Source: Candidatus Nanohalarchaeota archaeon (lineage in GTDB: Archaea > EX4484-52 > B79-G9). Taken from it: 10,806 nt of DNA. The stretch is from assembly GCA_017610525.1 (NCBI GenBank), contig JAFCBW010000024.1, positions 3,279-14,084 on the forward strand, given 5' to 3'. Position numbers and translations under genes: made by a program. The notes below the pieces were generated by a model. It saw only the letters and a list, made by a program, of their open reading frames with translations, searched no databases and was not told the origin of the DNA. Below, one piece after another: positions 1 through 5,873 of this stretch. Each line of letters begins with the position of its first letter. Within the stretch, counting starts at the first letter, position 1.

Positions 1-1258
1 TGCCTTCTCGTATATTTATCAGATGCCTTAAAATTTCATATGGTTTTATGTTTTCAAGATATGGTAATATTCTGTTATACTCTGTGTGGACAGAACCTAA
101 TATTTTATCTACCTCATCTTTTTCCGGTCGACTATCTGGGTCATTTAAATACAGTTTCCGGATTATATCTTCCGGAATGCCGTGTGTTATTATATTTTTC
201 CAACCCATCGTATTTTCGGACATATCATTTACGTATTCATGGTATCTAAAAGATAAGGCTGATAATTTTTCATCCATTATTGCTTCAGTTAGTGTGTCCA
301 GATTATCCACTTCAGGATTACATCCATCCTGTAAATATTCAGAAATAGGATCATATATTCTGCGCCATTGAGGTAACCGTCTCCGCAGAACCTCAAAATC
401 TTCTCTAAATCCGTCATATTCGAGCCTACATTCCAAAATACGTACTTCATCAAAGAACGGTTCAACCGGTGATACCGAAAACCAGTCACGGTTCCTGGAG
501 TTCTCAGGTTCCACCCACGACATTCCGGGATATGTAATTTTGCCGCTAATCGCATCCCTTAGTAATATTGTATTTGGATCAATGCCATCTAAAGAAAGCA
601 TCGTAAGAATTAATGTGTTGTATGCATTTTTCTCTGCAATGGTCATAGGGTCATTCTCACCTCCCAGAGTAAGTGGAAATTCAACCCCTGTAATTCCGTC
701 ATCATGAACTATATTTGTCCGGTTATAGAACCGTGATTTCTCAGCGCGTGTTGCACATGCTCCGGCTCCGCAAATATCTGCCAATTCGCTTCCTGCAGTT
801 TCAACTAACGCACAATCAGCTCTTTCCAGAGACGCGTCTGCTGTTTTCAGTAGCATGGGTTCCGTCACTGTACTGGGCAATGGATTGCCCCCAGGAAGAG
901 CGATAGAGGGGTCTGCAACTATTAGATATGTGTGTTTTACTTTACAACCTAATTTAGTTCCATATTTTACATCTGTAGAGTAAGTTGCTCTATCTCCGGA
1001 AACATGATGGTCTTGATTAATTACAGCTAATAATTCCAACGACTCAAATGGACCTATCTGCCATATATTTTCCGGATACACCTCATTTGCTTCAAAGAAC
1101 ATTCTCGTACTTTCAATATCGGATGATTTATATGGTGCATCTATGTCTGTGTTTCTCTTATTTATTGGGTCTGTCCGACGCCATCGTTCACGAATCCACT
1201 CATGGTATTTTGGATTCAATTCATATTCCTGTTGAATTTTACTTTTCTGGACCATCAT
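1..1258 (-). CDS. Unknown protein, 5' portion (gene runs off the left edge)
   Basis: An uninterrupted minus-strand reading frame of 419 codons starts with tandem ATG codons at 1258 and 1255 and is still open at base 1. An in-frame TGA lies 15 bases upstream of 1258, so the start is tightly bounded (a GTG at 1264 is the only other option). The protein begins MMVQKSKIQQEYELNPKYHE. I do not recognise the family. It appears soluble: no signal peptide or membrane segment, and many acidic and charged residues. Conserved-looking stretches include LAVINQDHHVSGDRATY (about residues 77-93), HTYLIVADPSIALPGG (about 107-122), ADICGAGACATRAEKSRFYN and NIVHDDGITGVEFPLTLGG (about 160-200); the last part, with DPNTILLRDAISG, is helical. 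No Walker, HTH or zinc motif is visible. An (AT)9 tract at 1310-1327 could supply its TATA box, giving a leader of roughly 25 bases. Third codon positions show little of the G/T bias of other minus-strand genes (11 of the first 20), which hints at transfer. Confidence 0.8.
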   Translation of the reverse strand, partial: MMVQKSKIQQEYELNPKYHEWIRERWRRTDPINKRNTDIDAPYKSSDIESTRMFFEANEVYPENIWQIGPFESLELLAVINQDHHVSGDRATYSTDVKYGTKLGCKVKHTYLIVADPSIALPGGNPLPSTVTEPMLLKTADASLERADCALVETAGSELADICGAGACATRAEKSRFYNRTNIVHDDGITGVEFPLTLGGENDPMTIAEKNAYNTLILTMLSLDGIDPNTILLRDAISGKITYPGMSWVEPENSRNRDWFSVSPVEPFFDEVRILECRLEYDGFREDFEVLRRRLPQWRRIYDPISEYLQDGCNPEVDNLDTLTEAIMDEKLSALSFRYHEYVNDMSENTMGWKNIITHGIPEDIIRKLYLNDPDSRPEKDEVDKILGSVHTEYNRILPYLENIKPYEILRHLINIREG

Positions 1259-1309
1259 CCCCACATCACATATTCACTATTATCTGGTGGTTTATTAGGT
1301 ATTCCTGAC

Positions 1310-1327
1310 ATATATATATATATATAT
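1310..1327. repeat. (AT)9 dinucleotide tract in divergent promoter region
   Basis: Nine AT units lie between two divergent genes. The tract is 50-70 bases from the minus-strand start at 1258 and is the most likely TBP site for that gene. It may also ease melting or shift register by slippage. The plus-strand regulator gene has its own TATA box at 1361. Confidence 0.8.
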
Positions 1328-1360
1328 TTATTCGTAATTTTTTTTACAAAACCGCAAAAC

Positions 1361-1367
1361 ATATAAA
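1361..1367 (+). promoter_or_regulatory. TATA box of the Lrp-type regulator gene
   Basis: ATATAAA is centred 27 bases before the GTG at 1391. That is the usual archaeal spacing from TATA box to transcription start, so the mRNA probably starts at or next to the GTG (leaderless). No Shine-Dalgarno-like sequence lies in front of the GTG, which fits. Confidence 0.65.
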
Positions 1368-1390
1368 CCCATACTGCGCTATAGTAAACC

Positions 1391-2359
1391 GTGCTCTCCC
1401 CGCAACTCGATGTAAAAAACAAAAAAATCCTCTATGAGCTATCCAAAAACTCGAGAATCCCCGCGACCCGCCTCGCAAAGCTCGTAGGCATCTCAAGAGA
1501 AGTCGCAGACTACCGCATAAAAAACCTCGTATCATCCGGCATAATAACCTCCTTCATCACAGACATAGACATCTCCAAACTCAACTGCACCCGCTACCTC
1601 ATCTACCTCGAGCTCCATAAAGTAAACGAGACAGAAGAAACCCAAATCCTAAAAACAATCACCTCCAACCCATACGTCTCATGGACAACCTCCCAGACCG
1701 GCAAATGGAACGTAATATTCGACGTAATCGCAAAAGACATCTCATGCGTAGACACAATAGTAAAAGACCTCAAAACCAACTACAGCGACAAAATCAGCGA
1801 CTACAAAATAGCCACCCAGCTGGAATACCGGCACTACTACAGCAAATACTTCGGAGAAGAGCCAAAAACAACAACGCCAATAAAACCCCACAACCTCGAT
1901 CCCCTGGACCTCAAGCTCCTGAACCTGTTATCAAAAGACGCCCGCATAAACTACGCAAAACTATCCCAAACCCTGAACCTCACAGCAAACACAATCAAAG
2001 CCCGCATCCGCACCCTAAAAGCCGCCGGCATCATCAAAAGATTCACAATCCAGGTAAGCAAACCGCGCCTGGGCTACCAGCCATACAACCTCCAGCTGAC
2101 CTTCAAAGACACAACCCCTGGCAACGCAGAACGATTCCTGAAATACATAAAATCACACCCCAACGTAAACTTCTACTACCTCCCACTTGGCCACTGGGAC
2201 CTCGAACTCGGCCTCTTCGTAAAAGACCCTAACCACTTAAGGCGCATCATCCTTGACATCCGCAACAAATACAGTGACATAATCAGGATATACGACTGCA
2301 TGATCTTCTACGAGGAACTGAAACCAAACTACGTGCCAGTTGGCGCCATCAGCCCATGA
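1391..2359 (+). CDS. Tandem-duplicated Lrp/AsnC family transcriptional regulator
   Basis: A 322-residue DNA-binding regulator made of two Lrp/AsnC units in one chain. Unit 1 has a winged HTH (about residues 5-55: LDVKNKKILYELSKNSRI, LAKLVGISREVADYRIKNL, SGIITSF) followed by a RAM-like alpha/beta domain (about 60-155). Unit 2 repeats this with an HTH at about 169-220 (LDPLDLKLLNLLSKDARI, LSQTLNLTANTIKARIRTL, AGIIKRF) and a second RAM-like domain to about 310. Ordinary Lrp proteins are about 150 residues and dimerise, so this is effectively a fused dimer, a form common in archaea. The GTG start is chosen because the frame begins with the HTH and the TATA box sits 27 bases upstream. Ligand and targets are unknown. 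The next gene, in the same direction, has phased repeats in its promoter that this protein could bind (inference). Third codon positions are strongly A/C. Confidence 0.88.
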   Translation: MLSPQLDVKNKKILYELSKNSRIPATRLAKLVGISREVADYRIKNLVSSGIITSFITDIDISKLNCTRYLIYLELHKVNETEETQILKTITSNPYVSWTTSQTGKWNVIFDVIAKDISCVDTIVKDLKTNYSDKISDYKIATQLEYRHYYSKYFGEEPKTTTPIKPHNLDPLDLKLLNLLSKDARINYAKLSQTLNLTANTIKARIRTLKAAGIIKRFTIQVSKPRLGYQPYNLQLTFKDTTPGNAERFLKYIKSHPNVNFYYLPLGHWDLELGLFVKDPNHLRRIILDIRNKYSDIIRIYDCMIFYEELKPNYVPVGAISP

Positions 2360-2373
2360 ACCAGACTATTCTT

Positions 2374-2432
2374 AAACTCAACATTAATTTTAGTCAAACT
2401 ATAATTAAACTAAACCTTAATTTTAGTAAACT
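2374..2432 (+). promoter_or_regulatory. Helically phased AAACT repeats upstream of the ATPase TATA box (putative operator)
   Basis: AAACT occurs at 2374, 2396, 2407 and 2428, with start-to-start distances of 22, 11 and 21 bases, close to whole turns of the helix. The longer string TTAATTTTAGT occurs at 2384-2394 and again at 2417-2427, exactly 33 bases apart. The last copy abuts the TATA box at 2432-2440. Same-face repeats next to a core promoter are typical of a cooperatively bound regulator. The binding protein is not known; the Lrp-type protein encoded just upstream is the nearest candidate. Confidence 0.45.
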
Positions 2433-2440
2433 TTATATAC
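2432..2440 (+). promoter_or_regulatory. TATA box of the ATPase gene
   Basis: TTTATATAC is centred about 26 bases before the ATG at 2462, with no Shine-Dalgarno site between, so a leaderless transcript is expected. Confidence 0.65.
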
Positions 2441-2461
2441 TTATACATACAATAATGTCCT

Positions 2462-3628
2462 ATGTACATAGAGCGTGAGATAAAAGATAAATTCATGAAA
2501 CTACTGGACATATACCCAATTGTAACTCTCGTCGGTGTAAGACAGTCAGGAAAAACAACATTTCTAAAAGAGCAGATGAAATCACAAGACTCATCTTACG
2601 TCCTCTTTGACGACCCTGATGCCCGCGATCTTTTTGAACAGGACATCAAAAAATTTGAAAAGCAATACCTTGAAAGCCACGAACTAACAGTACTGGACGA
2701 AGTTCAATATTGCAAAGATGCAGGAAGAAAACTTAAATATCTCGCAGAAAAAAAAAGAAAACTCTGGGTCACATCATCCTCAGAAACAATACTTGGAAAA
2801 GAAATATTATCCTATCTCGTAGGCAGGGTATCCATCATAAGATTATATCCATTCTCCTTGGCAGAGTTTCTGTCAGCTCATAATCAAAAAGAACTGATCC
2901 CATCAATACTAAAACGAAACATCTGGGAGCACATGACCTATGGCGGATACCCGAAAGTTGTAACCACCTCAGACATTGAAACAAAAAAAACCATCCTCAA
3001 AGACCTATGCGACACAATGATTCTAAAAGACGTGGCACAGACATTCTCAATAGATGACATAAGAACCCTCGAGGAATTCACAAGATATCTTGCAATCAAC
3101 ATGGGCTGCTCATTATCTTATGACAAACTCTCAAATGACATGTCCCTTTCATTCCAGACCGTAAAAAAATACCTTGATGCAATGGAAAAAAGCTATATAA
3201 TTGCAAGAGTGCCGCCATTCAGCACAAACAAATCAAAAGAAATAACAAAACAGCCAAAACTTTACTTTATCGATACAGGCTTAAGAAACATCGTTGCAAA
3301 AGAGTTTCAAAACGACCCATCTGGCACTCTTTTCGAAAACTATGTCTTCACAGAGCTACTCAAACTCGGCTACTCCCCCCGGTACTGGCGCACAAAATCC
3401 AAAGCAGAAGTAGACTTCGTAATAGAGACCGAAACAGGCATAACTCCAATAGAGATAAAAATAAACAAATCCCCCGGGAAAATAGAGCGCAGTCTGCGCT
3501 CATTCATAGACACATACAACCCTCGACGCGCATTCATAATCACATACCTTGGCCAAAAAGGAACAATGACCCTAGGCGACTGCAAAATCACCTTCACAGA
3601 TGCGCACGAAATGAAAAGTAAGCTATAG
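2462..3628 (+). CDS. AAA-type ATPase with DUF4143-like C-terminal domain
   Basis: A 388-residue member of the widespread archaeal/bacterial ATP-binding family (AAA_14 plus DUF4143), usually about 400 residues, so complete. Visible motifs: Walker A GVRQSGKTT (residues 25-33), Walker B LTVLDE (75-80), sensor-1-like VTSSSETIL (103-111), and the family-typical LYPFSLAEFL that follows. A middle helical region (about 190-260) has winged-helix character (LSYDKLSNDMSLSFQTVKKYLDAMEKSYII). The C-terminus has KAEVDFVI (D318) and PIEIK (E331, K333), resembling a PD-(D/E)XK nuclease-fold core. Function in this family is poorly known; copies are often scattered, variable in number and sometimes linked to mobile or defence regions. 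The gene stands alone between a regulator and a hairpin cluster. Its third codon positions are less A/C-biased (12 of the first 20) than those of other plus-strand genes, consistent with later acquisition. Confidence 0.88.
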   Translation: MYIEREIKDKFMKLLDIYPIVTLVGVRQSGKTTFLKEQMKSQDSSYVLFDDPDARDLFEQDIKKFEKQYLESHELTVLDEVQYCKDAGRKLKYLAEKKRKLWVTSSSETILGKEILSYLVGRVSIIRLYPFSLAEFLSAHNQKELIPSILKRNIWEHMTYGGYPKVVTTSDIETKKTILKDLCDTMILKDVAQTFSIDDIRTLEEFTRYLAINMGCSLSYDKLSNDMSLSFQTVKKYLDAMEKSYIIARVPPFSTNKSKEITKQPKLYFIDTGLRNIVAKEFQNDPSGTLFENYVFTELLKLGYSPRYWRTKSKAEVDFVIETETGITPIEIKINKSPGKIERSLRSFIDTYNPRRAFIITYLGQKGTMTLGDCKITFTDAHEMKSKL

Positions 3629-3705
3629 TCATAATATGGTCATAGTTAGCGCCGTTACTAAATAGACAAATTTGACAAATAATCAAGAGGTGCTAATCTA
3701 TCCGT

Positions 3706-3912
3706 GTGAATCTTCGATTCACTGGATTTCGCAATTCCTGCAGAATTGCTGTATCACCAAAAATGCAGGCATTTTTGTGACACTAAAATTGCATCGCAAT
3801 TTTAAGGGTTGCGAAATTAGGAATTTGGTAGCAATTCCGCAATCCTAAAACTCTTCGGATTTTTAAGGATATAGTGAAGACATTTGTCCAAAAAGTGATG
3901 TCTTCAACTATA
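3706..3912. other. Cluster of seven closely packed hairpins (possible structured RNA or palindromic element)
   Basis: No reading frame is evident in the 324 bases between the ATPase and the DHH gene. From 3706 on, the sequence is almost entirely self-complementary. H1 3706-3722: 7-bp stem, loop TTC. H2 3731-3749: GCAATTC/GAATTGC, 5-base loop. H3 3751-3783: AAAAATGC/GCATTTTT core extended to about 14 bp with one bulge and one mismatch. H4 3784-3804: 9 bp, loop ATC. H5 3806-3845: 8 bp with one G-U pair, enclosing a small stem. H6 3842-3870: about 11 bp closed by a TTCG tetraloop. H7 3870-3912: 14 bp with one bulged base. H5 and H6 share 3842-3845 and cannot both form fully. If transcribed, it would lie in the 3' region of the ATPase mRNA or be a separate RNA; H7 ends 11 bases before the DHH TATA box. 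It could also act as DNA (REP-like palindromes). Confidence 0.7.
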
Positions 3913-3923
3913 AAACAAACAAC

Positions 3924-3930
3924 ATTTAAA
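3924..3930 (+). promoter_or_regulatory. TATA box of the DHH gene
   Basis: ATTTAAA is centred 26 bases before the ATG at 3953. There is no Shine-Dalgarno site, so leaderless initiation is expected. The 14-bp inverted repeat H7 (3870-3912) ends 11 bases upstream, in the BRE-proximal region, where it could influence transcription of this gene. Confidence 0.6.
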
Positions 3931-3952
3931 ACTACAAAAAAAATATACGCAC

Positions 3953-5023
3953 ATGACTCCCAAAGACCACTTCAAAACCTACATAACCTCACTGACACCC
4001 GAAGACAACATAGCCATCCTCCACCACACAGACGCAGATGGCATCACAGCAGGCCTCATAACCAAAAAATCCATAAAAAAACTATGCTCAATAACAATCC
4101 CCCTCCACTTCCACCAGAACGAAGGAAAAATAACAATAACAAAAGAAACCATAGGCCTCATAAAATCAAACAACATCAACAAACTGATCATAGTCGACAT
4201 GGCAATAGACCACGACCCCGAATCAGTAAAACAACTCGAACACCACGCAAGACTCCTTCTAATAGACCACCACAAAAGCGCAAACAACATAAACTCAAAA
4301 ACCACAACCGCAATAAAAGCAGAAGACCTCCTGGACATCCCCTCCGCCAGATACCCTGCCTCCAAAATGTGCTACGACCTATTCAGCGACCTGACAGACA
4401 TAACCGGCCTTGCATGGCTCGCCGCAATCGGCATCTGGGGCGACTACGCCCAATCCCAATGGCCCGACTTCCTAAAAAAAACAGCAATCCCCAAACACAC
4501 CCTTGAAGAGATCGACGAGTTGATATTCTACTCAGGCTCAATAAAAGAAAAAGACGGTCTGACAGACGCCTTCAACATCCTCGACACCGCAAAAAGCCCA
4601 GAAGACATCCTAAAAAGCGCCAAACTGCAATCCTACAAAAACACAGTCATAACCGAACTAGACAAATACCTTGATGCCCACAAAAAAGACGCCCAATACC
4701 ACAACGCAGGCACTCTCATGATCTACGAGATATCCCCGAAACACAGGATAAAATCACGCTTGATAAACATCCTCTCCCAAAAGCACTACCAAAATAAAAC
4801 AATCGTCTTATTGGAACACCACAACAGCCGCACAGACATCTCAGCAAGGCGCAATGACTCAAAACTCTCCATGAACGACATGATAAAAAGCGCACTCACT
4901 GGCATCCCAAACTCACAAGGCGGCGGCCACATCCCTGCCGCAGGCGGCTACCTGCCAAAAGAATACCTGGACAAATTCAAAAAACAGGTGATAACCTATT
5001 GTAAAGAAAAAGACCTACAATAA
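3953..5023 (+). CDS. DHH/DHHA1 family phosphoesterase (archaeal RecJ-like)
   Basis: A 356-residue metal-dependent phosphoesterase. The N-terminal DHH domain shows HHTDADGITAG (residues 24-34, Asp27 and Asp29 as metal ligands), LIIVDMAIDHD (78-88, Asp82) and LLLIDHHK (101-108, the DHH signature at 105-107). The C-terminal DHHA1 domain ends with GGGHIPAAGGY (323-333), the substrate-binding glycine loop. Relatives include RecJ-like exonucleases, the archaeal GAN nuclease associated with the CMG helicase, and nanoRNA phosphatases; sequence alone does not say whether single-stranded DNA or short RNA is the substrate. It lacks the extra OB domain of bacterial RecJ. The ATG at 3953 is chosen for its TATA spacing. 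The 3' end appears to overlap a small cysteine-rich reading frame (start 4998). Codon use is extremely A/C-ending: 19 of 20 codons in 4202-4261. Confidence 0.9.
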   Translation: MTPKDHFKTYITSLTPEDNIAILHHTDADGITAGLITKKSIKKLCSITIPLHFHQNEGKITITKETIGLIKSNNINKLIIVDMAIDHDPESVKQLEHHARLLLIDHHKSANNINSKTTTAIKAEDLLDIPSARYPASKMCYDLFSDLTDITGLAWLAAIGIWGDYAQSQWPDFLKKTAIPKHTLEEIDELIFYSGSIKEKDGLTDAFNILDTAKSPEDILKSAKLQSYKNTVITELDKYLDAHKKDAQYHNAGTLMIYEISPKHRIKSRLINILSQKHYQNKTIVLLEHHNSRTDISARRNDSKLSMNDMIKSALTGIPNSQGGGHIPAAGGYLPKEYLDKFKKQVITYCKEKDLQ

Positions 5024-5168
5024 AGACCAACAACACTTCGTCTGCCCGATTCTGAAAACCGAAGTGACCCGCGCATACTGCGAAAACCCCCCGTCAATGA
5101 CAGACGAGACCGGCAAATGCGCGCACCGCAAAAAATGCAAAACCTCACTTGAAAGCTGGACAAATTAA
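4998..5168 (+). CDS. Putative four-cysteine miniprotein with an ATT start overlapping the DHH gene
   Basis: After the DHH gene a second frame stays open to TAA at 5166-5168. It encodes VCPILKTEVTRAYCEN and GKCAHRKKC, so four cysteines at residues 16, 28, 41 and 47 of a 56-residue chain, the look of a small zinc-binding protein. The frame is closed upstream by a TAA at 4992-4994 and has no ATG until mid-protein. A near-ideal Shine-Dalgarno GGTGAT (4987-4992) lies five bases before an ATT at 4998, which would give MVKKKTYNKDQQHF as N-terminus. AUU starts are rare but known (infC in bacteria). Alternatives are a GTG at 5064, which would lose the first cysteine, or a frameshift that appends the domain to the DHH protein. 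The GGTGAT could also be chance, since it also encodes part of DHH. The A/C codon bias continues across the frame, which supports real coding. Confidence 0.5.
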   Translation: MVKKKTYNKDQQHFVCPILKTEVTRAYCENPPSMTDETGKCAHRKKCKTSLESWTN

Positions 5169-5171
5169 GAT

Positions 5172-5261
5172 ACTCTCAGAATGTGAGAGTTTCAACAAAG
5201 TTTAAAGACCTAAAAATTGCTAACAATTTTTGGGTCCCCAAAATCGTAGATTTTTGAGGAC
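5172..5261. other. Second hairpin cluster between convergent genes
   Basis: Three hairpins follow each other. J1 5172-5190: ACTCTCA/TGAGAGT, 5-base loop. J2 5207-5236: GACC, then AAAAATTG/CAATTTTT, about 13 bp with one T-G pair, loop CTAA. J3 5234-5261: GTCC/GGAC, then CAAAATC/GATTTTTG with one mismatch and one bulge, loop GTA. J2 and J3 share 5234-5236, so they compete. The cluster fills the gap between the end of the cysteine miniprotein frame (5168) and the end of the minus-strand small gene (5291), where it could act as a two-way terminator. Arms and lengths resemble H3, H4 and H6 of the 3706-3912 cluster. Confidence 0.65.
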
Positions 5262-5290
5262 TTCGAACCTAAGTGAGATGACTTACCAAT

Positions 5291-5470
5291 TCACTTCTTC
5301 CTATGAGCCTTATCCGCATGAATCCCCTCATGCTCCTCAATCCTCTTATGCAGCTCCTCAACCGTATACTCAAGCTCAAGAACAACACTCCTCATCTTCA
5401 TCTTAGTATAAAACAGATACGCAACAACCACATAAAGCACAATCACCAAAAAAACAGTCATCTCATCCAT
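5291..5470 (-). CDS. Small membrane protein with coiled-coil tail (59 residues)
   Basis: The minus-strand frame from ATG at 5470 to TGA at 5291-5293 encodes 59 residues. Residues 4-21 (MTVFLVIVLYVVVAYLFY) form one membrane helix. The rest is a charged, heptad-like helix (MKMRSVVLELEYTVEELHKRIEEHEG) ending in a basic HADKAHRKK tail, expected on the cytoplasmic side. An AGAGGTG Shine-Dalgarno site lies just before the start, overlapping the last codons of the upstream HTH gene, and the gap between the genes is six bases, so the two form an operon. All of the first 20 codons end in G or T, an extreme form of the minus-strand bias, which supports genuine coding. I do not recognise the family. A single-pass anchor or regulatory partner of the HTH protein is possible (inference). 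Confidence 0.75.
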   Translation of the reverse strand: MDEMTVFLVIVLYVVVAYLFYTKMKMRSVVLELEYTVEELHKRIEEHEGIHADKAHRKK

Positions 5471-5476
5471 AATCCT

Positions 5477-5770
5477 CTACACCTCTTTACCATTAGAAAC
5501 GCCCGCGCGCCCCATAAACTTCAAAAAATTCTTATCATCGATCCTCTTATCCGCAAGCGCAATAATCTTAAGATTGATCCTGTACGCCGTAAAATCCGCA
5601 TACTCCCTAAATATTTGAGGGTGCCTGTCAATGATTCTTCGCGCAGTCTCCATATGGATGCCGCAGCGGCGCCCAATCTCACGCACCCAAAGCCCCCCAG
5701 GATTATTTCTGAGCTCAACAATCATCTTCCTGATATTTTTGACCTGATCCTTAGATAATTTCCTCTCCAT
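5477..5770 (-). CDS. Small helix-turn-helix protein, first gene of a two-gene operon
   Basis: A 97-residue, lysine/arginine-rich protein. Residues about 5-50 form a winged-helix-like HTH: LSKDQVKNIRKMIVELRNNP, then WVREIGRRCGI and METARRIIDRHP as the likely helix-turn-recognition helix. The C-terminal part (FTAYRINLKIIALADKRIDDKNFLKFM) is helical and may serve dimerisation. I do not recognise a named family. The ATG at 5770 is supported by a TATA-like TATTTAAG on the minus strand (5800-5793), about 26 bases upstream, and the absence of a Shine-Dalgarno site: leaderless. A near-perfect 20-bp palindrome (5777-5796) lies between TATA box and start, the classic place for a repressor site, so autoregulation is likely. 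It is followed six bases later by the 59-residue membrane protein gene. Of the first 30 codons, 23 end in G or T. Confidence 0.75.
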   Translation of the reverse strand: MERKLSKDQVKNIRKMIVELRNNPGGLWVREIGRRCGIHMETARRIIDRHPQIFREYADFTAYRINLKIIALADKRIDDKNFLKFMGRAGVSNGKEV

Positions 5771-5776
5771 ACCACA

Positions 5777-5796
5777 TAAGTGTCACTTGACACTTA
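5777..5796 (-). promoter_or_regulatory. 20-bp palindromic operator with overlapping TATA box of the HTH operon
   Basis: TAAGTGTCA and TGACACTTA are perfect 9-base inverted arms around a central CT. The right arm overlaps the TATA-like TATTTAAG of the minus-strand promoter (5793-5800), and the palindrome ends six bases before the ATG at 5770. A dimer bound here would block both TBP/TFB binding and the transcription start. The encoded HTH protein is the obvious candidate ligand. Confidence 0.65.
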
Positions 5797-5847
5797 AATA
5801 CTTATCGTACAAAAAAAAGTAAAATATTGTCCATTTTCAGGACAACA

Positions 5848-5864
5848 AAAAAAAGAAAAAAAAG
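5848..5864 (-). terminator. T-rich terminator of the SPFH gene
   Basis: Read on the minus strand this is T8-C-T8, starting ten bases after the SPFH stop codon. Archaeal RNA polymerase terminates at such U-tracts without a hairpin. A further T8 on the minus strand (5811-5818) follows a 6-bp hairpin (TTGTCC/GGACAA, 5828-5846) and could be a backup before the next promoter. Confidence 0.75.
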
Positions 5865-5873
5865 AAGAATAAT

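Noticed and set aside
3706..3722. T-arm-like hairpin suggesting a tRNA
   Set aside because: The stem GTGAA/TTCAC with a 7-base loop has the size of a T-arm, but the loop order does not match TTCRANN and no acceptor, D or anticodon arm can be placed around it.
3874..4506. Plus-strand frame of 210 codons overlapping the DHH gene
   Set aside because: His/Pro/Arg/Asn-rich translation typical of a shifted frame in A/C-rich coding sequence; the DHH frame has all family motifs.
5303..5758. Plus-strand frame of 151 codons
   Set aside because: Antisense to the HTH and membrane-protein operon; basic, low-complexity translation without domains, explained by the C/A-rich top strand.
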